From CAYSSG01 sp964433635 (GTDB lineage: Bacteria; Atribacterota; Phoenicimicrobiia; Phoenicimicrobiales; Stramentimicrobiaceae), in NCBI GenBank assembly GCA_964433635.1, contig CAYSSG010000016.1:1-39661 (forward strand): DNA of 39,661 bases. Reading direction: 5' to 3'. Of this stretch, positions 32,651 to 39,661 are shown piece by piece. A program made the translations under genes and the position numbers. A model generated the notes under the pieces. It saw only the letters and a list, made by a program, of their open reading frames with translations, had not been told where the DNA came from and searched no databases. Positions within the stretch are counted from its first letter, which is position 1. Each line of letters starts with the position of its first letter.

Positions 32651-33619
32651 TTGAATACTGATGTTTCTAACACGGAGAAGATGGGTATCACGGTAATCGG
32701 CGGTGCCAATATCGATATTAAAGGTAAGCCAAAAAATGTAATCCAATGGGCAACATCCAATCCCGGTATTGTTCGGGTTGTTCATGGCGGAGTAGGGAGA
32801 AATATTGCCCATTATCTGGGACTACTGAATATTCCGGTGATCTTTTTAGGGTCTGTCGGTGATGACGATGAAGGCAGAGAGATATTGGAAAGATTGAGAA
32901 ATGCCCGGGTACAAATCAGTGAAGTCATTCAATCTAAAAAAGACCCTACCGGCAAGTATATTGCTATCCTTGATGAAAAAGGAGAGATGCGGATTGCAGT
33001 CAATGATATGGCGGTCATGAAACGGGTGACCCCGCGTTATCTTATTGCCAAAGCGGGATTGATCAAGAAGAGCCGTTTAGTCGTGATTGATACCAATCTG
33101 ACGACACAGGCCATCCATTATCTTGCTGATCTATGTCATAGGGAGGATATTCCCTTCATTGTTGATCCCATCTCCGTAGTTAAAAGTAGAAAGTTACTCG
33201 GTATTTTACCGAAGATTGATTATTTAATACCCAATCTCAATGAATTGGCCTCTCTCACCGGGATGAGCATTCAGACTTCAGCGGATCGACAAAAAGCGGC
33301 TCAACGATTAATGAACAAAGGGGTTAAGAATATTATTCTAACCCTTGGTTCGCAGGGAGTTTATGTCTTTGCATCTCAATTCCCCAAAGGAGAATTGATC
33401 ATAATCAGAAGAAGAAAGATGGTTGACAGTACCGGTGCCGGAGATGCGCTGGTAGCGGGGATCGCTTATGGATTATATCATGATTACCCCCTCTTGAAGG
33501 CGATTCAAATTGGAATGCTTCTATCCAACCTGACTGTACAGTCACCCGAATCGGTCTATTCACAGATCGATGAAAGGTTCATAAAAAAGAAGATGATCAG
33601 GATGTTTAATATTCTATGA
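32651..33619 (+). CDS. psuK: Pseudouridine kinase (PfkB family)
   Basis: A 322-residue ribokinase/PfkB-fold kinase. GITVIGGANIDIKG is near the N-terminus, GGVGRNIAHYLGLLN is the first PfkB signature, and DSTGAGDALVAG is the second signature with the catalytic aspartate and anion hole. The genetic link to a pseudouridine-5'-phosphate glycosidase identifies the substrate as pseudouridine, which is phosphorylated before ribose-base cleavage. The start is TTG at 32651 with GGAAGGA upstream; an ATG ten codons later is possible. It is coupled to the next gene by a 4-base overlap. Confidence 0.9.
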   Translation: MNTDVSNTEKMGITVIGGANIDIKGKPKNVIQWATSNPGIVRVVHGGVGRNIAHYLGLLNIPVIFLGSVGDDDEGREILERLRNARVQISEVIQSKKDPTGKYIAILDEKGEMRIAVNDMAVMKRVTPRYLIAKAGLIKKSRLVVIDTNLTTQAIHYLADLCHREDIPFIVDPISVVKSRKLLGILPKIDYLIPNLNELASLTGMSIQTSADRQKAAQRLMNKGVKNIILTLGSQGVYVFASQFPKGELIIIRRRKMVDSTGAGDALVAGIAYGLYHDYPLLKAIQIGMLLSNLTVQSPESVYSQIDERFIKKKMIRMFNIL

Positions 33620-34566
33620 AATCAAATCACTATTTTGAACTATCAGAAGAAATCAGAGAAGCTGTCAGTGGAGGAAATAAGGCTAAGCCGGTCGTAGCAT
33701 TAGAATCTAATCTGATTACCCATGGCTTGCCCTTCCCGGAAAATATTACCACAGCACTGAATATGGAGAAAAATATTCGTGACGAAGGTGGTATCCCGGC
33801 TACTGTAGCCATATTAAACGGTAAAATTAAGGTCGGCTTAAGTCATGATGAGATTGAGAACCTGGCTCGTTCTAAAGATACGGTTAAGGCAAGTATGAGG
33901 GATTTGGCTGCCACCCTCAGCAAAGGAATCAATGCCGGGACCACAGTTGCTCTAACAATGTGGATCATACATCGATGTAAAATCTTATTTTTTGCGACTG
34001 GTGGAATCGGTGGTGTGCATCAAGATGACGGCTCAGGCAATATGGATATCTCGGCGGATTTAACAGAGCTTTCCAGAACGCCCGTTGTCGTCATCTGCTC
34101 AGGTGCCAAGGCAATTCTGGATTTACCCCGAACACTGGAATACCTGGAAACCATGGGAGTCCCGGTTTTGGGATTTCAGACCAATGATTTTCCCGCTTTT
34201 TACAGTCAATCCAGTCACCTGAAAGTCGATTATCACTTAAAGGATGCCCATGAAGCTGCAGAAATAATCAGGACACATCAACAGTTAAAACTAAGCAGCA
34301 GTCTGCTTATCACCAATCCGGTACCGACCGAAGCTGCATTGTCTAAAAAGAAAGTAGATCATTGGATTGCCAGAGCCCGGGAAATAGCCGACAAGGAAAA
34401 TATCAGGGGGAAACAACTAACTCCATTCCTGCTCAATCAAATCAAGGAGTTGAGTGACGGAAAGAGCCTGAAGGCCAATATCGAATTACTGAAACATAAT
34501 GCCCGCATTGCTGCAACCATTGCCCTTGCCTACCGGGCTTTAATGGTCTCCGATGTGGAGAGATAG
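33616..34566 (+). CDS. psuG: Pseudouridine-5'-phosphate glycosidase
   Basis: A 316-residue PsuG/YeiN family enzyme that splits pseudouridine 5'-phosphate into uracil and ribose 5-phosphate, breaking a carbon-carbon glycosidic bond. Family segments are ALESNLITHGLPFPENITTA, GGIPATVAILNGKIKVGL, INAGTTVALTMWI, FFATGGIGGVHQDD, VVICSGAKAILDLPRTLEYLETMGVPV and FLLNQI near the C-terminus. Length and motifs are normal. It completes a two-gene modified-nucleoside salvage operon with psuK. Confidence 0.95.
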   Translation: MKSNHYFELSEEIREAVSGGNKAKPVVALESNLITHGLPFPENITTALNMEKNIRDEGGIPATVAILNGKIKVGLSHDEIENLARSKDTVKASMRDLAATLSKGINAGTTVALTMWIIHRCKILFFATGGIGGVHQDDGSGNMDISADLTELSRTPVVVICSGAKAILDLPRTLEYLETMGVPVLGFQTNDFPAFYSQSSHLKVDYHLKDAHEAAEIIRTHQQLKLSSSLLITNPVPTEAALSKKKVDHWIARAREIADKENIRGKQLTPFLLNQIKELSDGKSLKANIELLKHNARIAATIALAYRALMVSDVER

Positions 34567-34587
34567 AACGCTTTATACAAAACTTCT

Positions 34588-34812
34588 TCAGTTGTATGAT
34601 TGCATTATCTGACATTTCAGTTCTTTAATCGCTTTCCTGCGGTGATAATGTACGACCTGCTGAGATAGACTCAAGATTTCCCCGATCTCTCCATCCCGAT
34701 AACCCCACCAGTAATAGAGAATCAGAATTTGACGTTTTAGGGCATCAAGCTGATCTATCTTATCCCATATGCTTATCGTGTTTATATAATTCTCGATTGT
34801 ATTCTCTGACAT
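34588..34812 (-). CDS. Sigma-70 region 4-like small protein
   Basis: A 74-residue protein consisting of a sigma factor region 4 helix-turn-helix: LDALKRQILILYYWWGYRDGEIGEILSLSQQVVHYHRRKAIKELK, the region that contacts the -35 box. AAGGAGG lies four bases before the ATG at 34812, so it is an independently translated gene. Region 2 is absent here but is encoded upstream on the same strand (35076-35363). This resembles the Bacillus subtilis SigO/RsoA pair, in which regions 4 and 2 are separate proteins. It may alternatively be one half of a broken sigma gene. Confidence 0.72.
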   Translation of the reverse strand: MSENTIENYINTISIWDKIDQLDALKRQILILYYWWGYRDGEIGEILSLSQQVVHYHRRKAIKELKCQIMQSYN

Positions 34813-35075
34813 CGTTCCTCCTTAATATTCGTTTTTTGTTTTTAGTTCTTGGATTTTTGTTTATCTACTTTTATTAGCTATAGGTTTTAGTAAACCTGGA
34901 AGAAAGTAATAATTTAAGATTGGAAGTATCATTTTATTTTCTAATACTCAATGAATGAATGTATTTATCTAAAAACGATAAACCAAAAACTAAAAACTTT
35001 TCTTCTCCCAATGATTCCCACATCTCAAAATGTTGACTTTCATTTTTCTTGCTCATTCACGGTATACTCTATACT
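34813..35075. repeat. Repeat-rich spacer between the two sigma halves
   Basis: This 263-base spacer carries a heptamer array (35060-35087) against the upstream gene's stop and a pair of inverted T-rich copies: TTTTTAGTTCTTGG within 34831-34865 and its near reverse complement CCAAAAACTAAAAA within 34977-35000, both next to TTTATC/GATAAA. No gene is visible. Confidence 0.55.
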
Positions 35076-35087
35076 TTATACGATATA
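35060..35087 (-). repeat. Heptamer array, copy c
   Basis: On the minus strand, CAG is followed by units TATATCG, TATAAAG, TATAGAG and TATACCG, then TGAATG. The stop codon and last three residues of the region 2 protein lie inside the array. Confidence 0.65.
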
Positions 35088-35363
35088 CTGTTTGTGTTTT
35101 CTCCAGTATCCCCACAAACCCCACCTGATTCTTTTTTTCATATATCCGGCAAAGGTAACCGGAGGTTCTTCCCGGTATTGATAAACGCCCGTTATTAAGA
35201 GCAGGGCAGCCTGCTGATAGGCATCATCATATTCCAGTCCCATGTGATAAAAATAAACTGCCTGCCTCTTCAGCAGGGGATTAAATTGCTGTATTAATAA
35301 CGTCATCGCTTTTTTATTTCCTTTTTGAGCTTGCTGAACTAATTGTTTCAACTGAATCATCAT
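35076..35363 (-). CDS. Sigma-70 region 2-like small protein
   Basis: A 95-residue protein (94 if the second ATG at 35360 is used, which is better spaced from AGGAGG). It matches sigma factor region 2: LVQQAQKGNKKAMTLLIQQF, then DDAYQQAALLLITGVYQYRE (core-binding 2.1-2.2) and FAGYMKKRIRWGLWGYWRKH (-10 recognition 2.3-2.4, with the aromatic residues). No region 4 follows. Its C-terminus (KQYIV) and stop codon are supplied by the heptamer array, suggesting truncation by that repeat, or a natural short RsoA-like partner for the protein at 34588. Confidence 0.72.
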   Translation of the reverse strand: MMIQLKQLVQQAQKGNKKAMTLLIQQFNPLLKRQAVYFYHMGLEYDDAYQQAALLLITGVYQYREEPPVTFAGYMKKRIRWGLWGYWRKHKQYIV

Positions 35364-35689
35364 GGCCTCCTGTAGAAAATTTTGGTATCAATGATTATTT
35401 GGTATGAATAGATATCATCTTAAGCCCTGACCCAGTCTCCTGTAGTCAAAATTCGGTCTAATTTTAAAAAAATTTTAGACAAATTTTGTCACATGATTGA
35501 AATTAAATAACAAGGATATGGAAATGAGCTGACCAGGTAAAGAACACCCCTCTTCTTTCTATGAGAACCATCTTGAAAAAAAGTAGCGTTAGGCGTATAT
35601 TAATACCACCGAAACCAGTAACATTAAAAGTCAAATAGTGTCTATTCGTCAGGAGACATTCTTGATTCTTTGATTGAATTGAGGATAAA
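35364..35689. other. Gene-free stretch
   Basis: 326 AT-rich bases between the divergent sigma-region-2 gene and the exported methyltransferase gene. I see only a small GTCTAA / TTAGAC inverted repeat near 35455-35480 and no convincing promoter or gene. The minus-strand open frame at 35503-35781 is not protein-like and runs into the next gene. Confidence 0.5.
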
Positions 35690-36415
35690 ATGAAAAGGTA
35701 TTTCACTATTTTTCTCATTTTTATATTTTTTCTTCTTTCTGCTTTTTCAATCCAGTCACAGGAATACGAAGAAGAAGACATTTATTCCCAACGTCGACAA
35801 AATATGGTTATTCATCAATTAATGTCCCGTGATATTACCGATCAGCGTGTGTTAGAGGCAATGAATACAGTTCCAAGGCATGAATTTGTGGATGATCGGG
35901 TTAGAGATGAAGCCTATAACGACTATCCCCTGGGTATCGGCGAGGGTCAGACCATTTCGCAGCCCTATATTGTCGCTTTAATGACCCAGCTGCTGGAACT
36001 AACCGGATCGGAGAAGGTTCTGGAAATAGGCACCGGATCAGGCTATCAGGCAGCTGTTCTTGCTGAGATTGTTGATGAAGTCTATACCATCGAAATCTAC
36101 GCTTCCTTATCCCTGAAGGCACAGGAATTATTGAACAGATTGGATTATGATAATATCCATTTCAAAATCGGAGACGGTTATTATGGCTGGGAAGAGGAAG
36201 CGCCTTTTGATGCCATCATCGTAACCTGTGCACCGGACCATGTTCCACCACCTTTATTAGAACAGCTGCATCCGGAATATGGCCGCATGGTTATCCCGGT
36301 TGGTGGGATATGGATGGTACAAACCCTGATGAAGATCAGTATGATGGAGGGAAAGCGATTGTCTGAAGGGATTATCGGCGTTCGCTTTGTTCCCATGCTC
36401 AGTCAGGTGAAATAG
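35690..36415 (+). CDS. Exported protein-L-isoaspartate O-methyltransferase-like protein
   Basis: A 241-residue PCMT family protein carrying a clear signal peptide at 1 to about 24 (TIFLIFIFFLLSAFSIQSQ). The catalytic domain is intact: VPRHEFV near 62-67, GEGQTISQPYIVA at 84-96, and motif I LEIGTGSGYQ at 111-120. The enzyme needs SAM, which is not expected outside the cytoplasm, so the location is puzzling. It is closer to canonical PCMT than the cytoplasmic copy at 16348. GAGG seven bases before the ATG supports the start. The next gene follows after 57 bases. Confidence 0.87.
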   Translation: MKRYFTIFLIFIFFLLSAFSIQSQEYEEEDIYSQRRQNMVIHQLMSRDITDQRVLEAMNTVPRHEFVDDRVRDEAYNDYPLGIGEGQTISQPYIVALMTQLLELTGSEKVLEIGTGSGYQAAVLAEIVDEVYTIEIYASLSLKAQELLNRLDYDNIHFKIGDGYYGWEEEAPFDAIIVTCAPDHVPPPLLEQLHPEYGRMVIPVGGIWMVQTLMKISMMEGKRLSEGIIGVRFVPMLSQVK

Positions 36416-36472
36416 TTGTCTTTGCTTGTGTTGTCCATATTTTAAATCAGAGAAGTGAAAGTAAACTGAAAG

Positions 36473-37480
36473 ATGAAAAAAATAAGAATAGGGATACCGT
36501 ATGCACTCTATTTTTATGAATATTTTCCACTCTGGAGGGAATTTCTGACTCGTCTGGGTGCAGAAGTCATTCTGTCTCAACCTACGAATAAGAAGATTCT
36601 CGATCTGGGGATTCGCTCTGCCTTGAGTGAAATCTGCCTGCCGGTTAAACTATTTTATGGGCATGTATTAAGTTTAACAGGCCAGGTAGATTATGTCCTG
36701 ATTCCCAGAATGGTCTGTATCGAAAAGGGTGCCTTTTTCTGCCCCAAAATGATTGGGTTACCTGATATGGTGAAAAATTCTCTGAGCACCTTTTCCTTAT
36801 GCCCCCAGGTTACCCCGGTGATTGATGTTCGGCAACCTTATGGAACCTGGAAGAATAGTCTCATGCAGGTCGGGCAGTTAATCACCGATAATACGATTGA
36901 TATTTCCAGAGCTTTCTCCTCTTCCTGGGAGAACTTTCAGAGGAGTTATCTGGCAAATTTGCTCAGCCCCAATGGTTTTGGTTCTGATTCTTTGAAAAGA
37001 AGAAGCCATCAGACATTCCAAAAAGACGATGATATTCCCATTACCATTGCTGTACTGGGACATGATTATCTGATTAACGATTCATACATCAATCTGAATT
37101 TGATGAATAAATTAAAGAAGATGAATGTGAATGTGCTGACACCCGAGATGGTTCATCCGAAAATAATCAAAAAACAATTAAAGAAATTATATAAGCCCAT
37201 CTTCTGGAGTCTTTCGCAAAGAGTCGTAGGCGCTGCCTTCTATTATTTTGAGCATAGCGTGGAAGGAGTCATTCACCTGACTTCATTTGAATGCGGAGAA
37301 GACTCTATGGTCGGTGAGTTGATTCATCACCAGAGCCAGCAATACCCCCGAATCGCTTATACTGAATTTGTTTTCGATGAACATACCGGGGAAGCGGGAA
37401 TCAATACCCGCATTGAAGCTTTTCTTGATATGATCAGGAGGAGAAAGAGATATGAAATTGGCTTTACCCCGTCTCGGTAA
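36473..37480 (+). CDS. Acyl-CoA dehydratase activase-related protein (DUF2229)
   Basis: A 335-residue stand-alone version of the DUF2229 domain found fused to large 2-hydroxyacyl-CoA-dehydratase activases. It opens with RIGIPYALYFYEYFPLWREF and EVILSQPTNKK. Cysteines at 55 (SEICLPVK), 82 (MVCIEKG) and 274 (FECGED) line up with cysteines in the next protein and would suit three ligands of an iron-sulfur cluster. The C-terminus carries DEHTGEAGINTR and EAFLD, also shared with the next protein. It overlaps that gene by 29 bases. The function is unestablished; a low-potential electron-transfer or reductase role is inferred. Confidence 0.85.
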   Translation: MKKIRIGIPYALYFYEYFPLWREFLTRLGAEVILSQPTNKKILDLGIRSALSEICLPVKLFYGHVLSLTGQVDYVLIPRMVCIEKGAFFCPKMIGLPDMVKNSLSTFSLCPQVTPVIDVRQPYGTWKNSLMQVGQLITDNTIDISRAFSSSWENFQRSYLANLLSPNGFGSDSLKRRSHQTFQKDDDIPITIAVLGHDYLINDSYINLNLMNKLKKMNVNVLTPEMVHPKIIKKQLKKLYKPIFWSLSQRVVGAAFYYFEHSVEGVIHLTSFECGEDSMVGELIHHQSQQYPRIAYTEFVFDEHTGEAGINTRIEAFLDMIRRRKRYEIGFTPSR

Positions 37481-38555
37481 CATTGATGTTATCAATGAAA
37501 CCATTGTCACCGATATGGGTCACAATTTGATTGAAACACCACCCAATAGTAAAAAAACCATGGATCTTGGGGTCAGATATTCTCCTGAATATTGCTGCCT
37601 TCCGTTAAAGATTGCTCTGGGAAACTTAATTGAAGTTCTGGACCTGGGGGCAGAAGGATTGATTATGGCTGGCGGATGGGGACCCTGTCGTTTTGGATAT
37701 TATGCCCAGGTACAGCGAGACATATTGTTGGATTTAGGTTACCGTTTCAGGATGATTGTGGTGGAACTTCCCAGGGGAAGCAGCCTGAAAGCATTGTGGG
37801 AGAATATTAATATTCTACGCAACGGTAAAAGATGGTCTTATATGCTGAATCAGTACCGATTTGCCTGGCAGCAGGTGCTGTTGATGGAAGCGCTGGAAAA
37901 TAAAGTGCTGCAGGTTCGCCCCAGGGAAAAGATAAGGGGCATCGCATCCCGTATATTACTGGAAAGTTTTACCAGAATCAAACATGCAAAAGATCGGGAA
38001 ACATTAGCAAGGATAAAAAAGGAGACGTTGGAAAAATTTGAGGATATCACCAATTTTCAAAAGAAAAATATCATTCGGGTAGCGATGGTGGGGGAATTTT
38101 ATGTTTCTTTAGAGCCTTTCTCCAACCATCACCTGGAAGAGAAGTTAGGCTATCTGGGCGTGGAGGTCGTTCGCAAGAATTCCATCAAAGCATGGATTGA
38201 ACCCATTACCAGGCTCCACATCTTTAAAGAAAGCTTTAAAGAGGAAGAAGAAATTGAACAGGCTGCTTATCAGTATCTGGCACATTCGGTTGGTGGTGAA
38301 GGACAGACGACTGTGGGAAATGTGGTCCTTGCGCATCAGGAAGACCTGGATGGCGCCATCCAGGTTGTCCCCTTTACCTGCATGCCTGAGATTGTAGCCG
38401 AAACCATCTTGAAAAAAGTAAGCGAGGATCTGGATTTTCCTGCCTTGACGCTGACCTATGATGAACAGACCGGAGAGGAAGGGATCAATACACGTGTGGA
38501 AGCTTTTATAGATTTACTTAGGATGAGAAGAAGAAAGGTAGTTCAGGTATCATGA
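37452..38555 (+). CDS. CoA protein activase / 2-hydroxyacyl-CoA dehydratase-related protein
   Basis: A 367-residue paralogue of the preceding protein. Shared segments are KKTMDLGVRY against KKILDLGIRS, YCCLPLKIALGNL against EICLPVKLFYGHV, HSVGGEG against HSVEGV, and DEQTGEEGINTR against DEHTGEAGINTR. Matching cysteines are Cys49, Cys79 (WGPCRFG) and Cys310 (PFTCMPE). This pattern resembles the cysteine-ligated subunits of HgdA/HgdB and of double-cubane-cluster proteins. The ATG follows AGGAGG at 37437-37442. It overlaps the activase gene by 4 bases. With its paralogue it probably forms a heterodimer served by that activase (inference). Confidence 0.83.
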   Translation: MKLALPRLGNIDVINETIVTDMGHNLIETPPNSKKTMDLGVRYSPEYCCLPLKIALGNLIEVLDLGAEGLIMAGGWGPCRFGYYAQVQRDILLDLGYRFRMIVVELPRGSSLKALWENINILRNGKRWSYMLNQYRFAWQQVLLMEALENKVLQVRPREKIRGIASRILLESFTRIKHAKDRETLARIKKETLEKFEDITNFQKKNIIRVAMVGEFYVSLEPFSNHHLEEKLGYLGVEVVRKNSIKAWIEPITRLHIFKESFKEEEEIEQAAYQYLAHSVGGEGQTTVGNVVLAHQEDLDGAIQVVPFTCMPEIVAETILKKVSEDLDFPALTLTYDEQTGEEGINTRVEAFIDLLRMRRRKVVQVS

Positions 38556-39526
38556 AAACATTTTTGGGGATTGATGTGGGTGCGGTGAGCACCGATCTGG
38601 TTTTGCTGGATGAATATGATAATGTAATCAGTGATGTCTATCTTAGAACCCAGGGACAGCCTGTTAAGATGATTAAGGAAGGCCTTTCTATCATTAAGAG
38701 AGAAAATCAGGGCATCTCTATTGAGATGATGGGGGTTGGTACCACCGGCAGTGGCAGAGTACTGGCCGGAGCCATGGTGGGGGCAGATGTGATAAAAAAT
38801 GAAATCACCGCTCATGCAGTATCCGCTCTTTATATTCATCCGGAAGTACGCACAATCTTTGAGATCGGTGGACAGGATTCCAAGATCATTATCCTGCAAA
38901 ACGGTGTGGTTGTTGATTTTGCCATGAATACCATCTGCGCAGCCGGTACCGGTTCCTTTCTGGATCACCAGGCTTTCCGGATGAGTATACCGATTGAAGA
39001 ATTCGGAGATTATGCCCTGCGTGCTCAGAGTCCGGTCAGGATAGCCGGAAGATGTACTGTTTTTGCCGAATCCGATATGATCCATAAACAACAGATGGGT
39101 TATAAAAAGGAGGATATTATTGCCGGTCTATGTGAGGCAATGGTACGCAATTACCTGAATAATGTGGGAAAAGGCAAAAAGATAGCACCCCCTGTCTTCT
39201 TCCAGGGAGGTGTGGCTGCCAATTCCGGAATTAAGAAAAGTTTTGAAAAAGAGACCGGTTATGAAATTATCGTCCCGGAATATTACCGGGTTATGGGAGC
39301 TATCGGTGCAGCCCTGCTGGCAAAGGAGGAACTAGAACAGAATCCCCGCCCTTCTGCTTTTTACGGTATGGAATTAGTTGATAAGCACTATCAGACCAGT
39401 GGTTTTGAATGTGATGGATGTCCCAATCGTTGTGAAGTCATTGAAATTTCGGTTGATGGAGAGCTGATTGCCCGTTGGGGTGACCGCTGCGGCAAGTGGT
39501 CTTTAGGATTTCAGGCAATAAGATAA
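38552..39526 (+). CDS. ATP-dependent acyl-CoA dehydratase activase (BcrAD/BadFG/HgdC family)
   Basis: A 324-residue ASKHA-fold ATPase. Phosphate loops are GIDVGAVSTDLVLLD at 6-20 and EIGGQDSK at 104-111. The dimer-bridging [4Fe-4S] ligands are Cys129 (NTICAAGTGSF) and Cys168 (GRCTVFAESD). FQGGVAANSGI and VMGAIGAALLA are further family marks. Activases use ATP to push an electron to very low potential into a partner protein. Extra cysteines at 287, 290, 294 and 313 (CDGCPNRC, then DRCGKW) extend beyond the classical HgdC core. It is coupled to the preceding gene by ATGA. No dehydratase pathway genes flank it. Confidence 0.93.
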   Translation: MKTFLGIDVGAVSTDLVLLDEYDNVISDVYLRTQGQPVKMIKEGLSIIKRENQGISIEMMGVGTTGSGRVLAGAMVGADVIKNEITAHAVSALYIHPEVRTIFEIGGQDSKIIILQNGVVVDFAMNTICAAGTGSFLDHQAFRMSIPIEEFGDYALRAQSPVRIAGRCTVFAESDMIHKQQMGYKKEDIIAGLCEAMVRNYLNNVGKGKKIAPPVFFQGGVAANSGIKKSFEKETGYEIIVPEYYRVMGAIGAALLAKEELEQNPRPSAFYGMELVDKHYQTSGFECDGCPNRCEVIEISVDGELIARWGDRCGKWSLGFQAIR

Positions 39527-39534
39527 GGAAGAAG

Positions 39535-39568
39535 TATGTCGTATATAGTATTTCATATAACGTAAATG
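39535..39568 (+). repeat. Heptamer array, copy d
   Basis: Units TATGTCG, TATATAG, TATTTCA and TATAACG, then TAAATG, starting 9 bases after the activase stop. It is the most degenerate copy but keeps the 7-base phase. The remaining 90 bases to the window edge hold no recognisable gene. Confidence 0.55.
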
Positions 39569-39661
39569 ATGATAGAAGAAATGTATGCATCAATACAAGA
39601 ATGAAAGAATATAAATCAGTATCAGGCACCCTGAAAGCATCCGGTATCAAATTAAAATACA

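Noticed and set aside
34951..35181. Plus-strand 76-residue open frame across the sigma spacer
   Set aside because: It runs through the heptamer array and antisense to the region 2 sigma gene; composition is not protein-like.
35503..35781. Minus-strand 92-residue open frame overlapping the exported methyltransferase start
   Set aside because: Antisense to a well-supported signal peptide, no family features and no ribosome site.
38543..39091. Minus-strand 182-codon open frame over the activase gene
   Set aside because: Antisense shadow of a gene with intact cluster and phosphate-binding motifs.

Overview
The window looks like a chromosomal contig of an anaerobic, diderm-like, heterotrophic bacterium at roughly 40% GC (hand-checked rows, not a full count). 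It has many substrate-binding transporters (peptide ABC, TRAP, tripartite tricarboxylate), lipoate and pseudouridine salvage genes, a 2-hydroxyacyl-CoA-dehydratase-type activase, strong AGGAGG ribosome sites and several TTG/GTG starts. The lineage is inferred: an Atribacterota (OP9/JS1)-like or deep clostridia-like organism fits best. There is no rRNA gene, tRNA gene or CRISPR array that I can see. A 100-N scaffold gap lies at 24038-24137.

Layout. 1-2304: a MATE exporter cut by the left edge and a Nudix-like/ASCH protein. 2447-8615: a peptide/nickel-type ABC importer (binding protein, two permeases, two ATPases) with a clear promoter and a terminator after the binding protein. 8775-16303: housekeeping and repair genes (CinA, a deleted endonuclease V relic, a DUF2179-type membrane protein, a MobA-like nucleotidyltransferase, Ogt, a PAP2 phosphatase, a 3D-domain cell-wall protein, a metallo-beta-lactamase-fold hydrolase, and a CoA-disulfide-reductase-type flavoenzyme). 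16348-18208: a protein-isoaspartate methyltransferase and an asparaginase on the minus strand.

18418-29974 is a catabolic island: a FadR-type GntR regulator with a candidate operator, a TRAP transporter, a uroporphyrinogen-decarboxylase-family protein, a split transketolase broken by the assembly gap, a beta-hydroxyacid dehydrogenase of strikingly high GC, an AT-rich SDR, and a TctC-TctB-TctA transporter. It reads as uptake and oxidation of one or more organic or sugar acids; the substrate cannot be read from sequence. 30242-32540: an FAD/NAD reductase, LipB and LipA. 32651-34566: pseudouridine kinase and pseudouridine-5'-phosphate glycosidase. 34588-35363: two tiny minus-strand genes that together make up a sigma-70 region 2 plus region 4. 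35690-39526: an exported isoaspartate methyltransferase-like protein, then a three-gene set of two paralogous cysteine proteins and their ATP-dependent activase, with no acyl-CoA dehydratase pathway beside it.

The most interesting items are that three-gene redox system, the split sigma factor, dispersed arrays built on a 7-bp unit (consensus TATANCG) in four intergenic sites, the secreted isoaspartate methyltransferase, the Nudix-like/ASCH fusion, and a shared Shine-Dalgarno-like leader element far upstream of each binding-protein gene.
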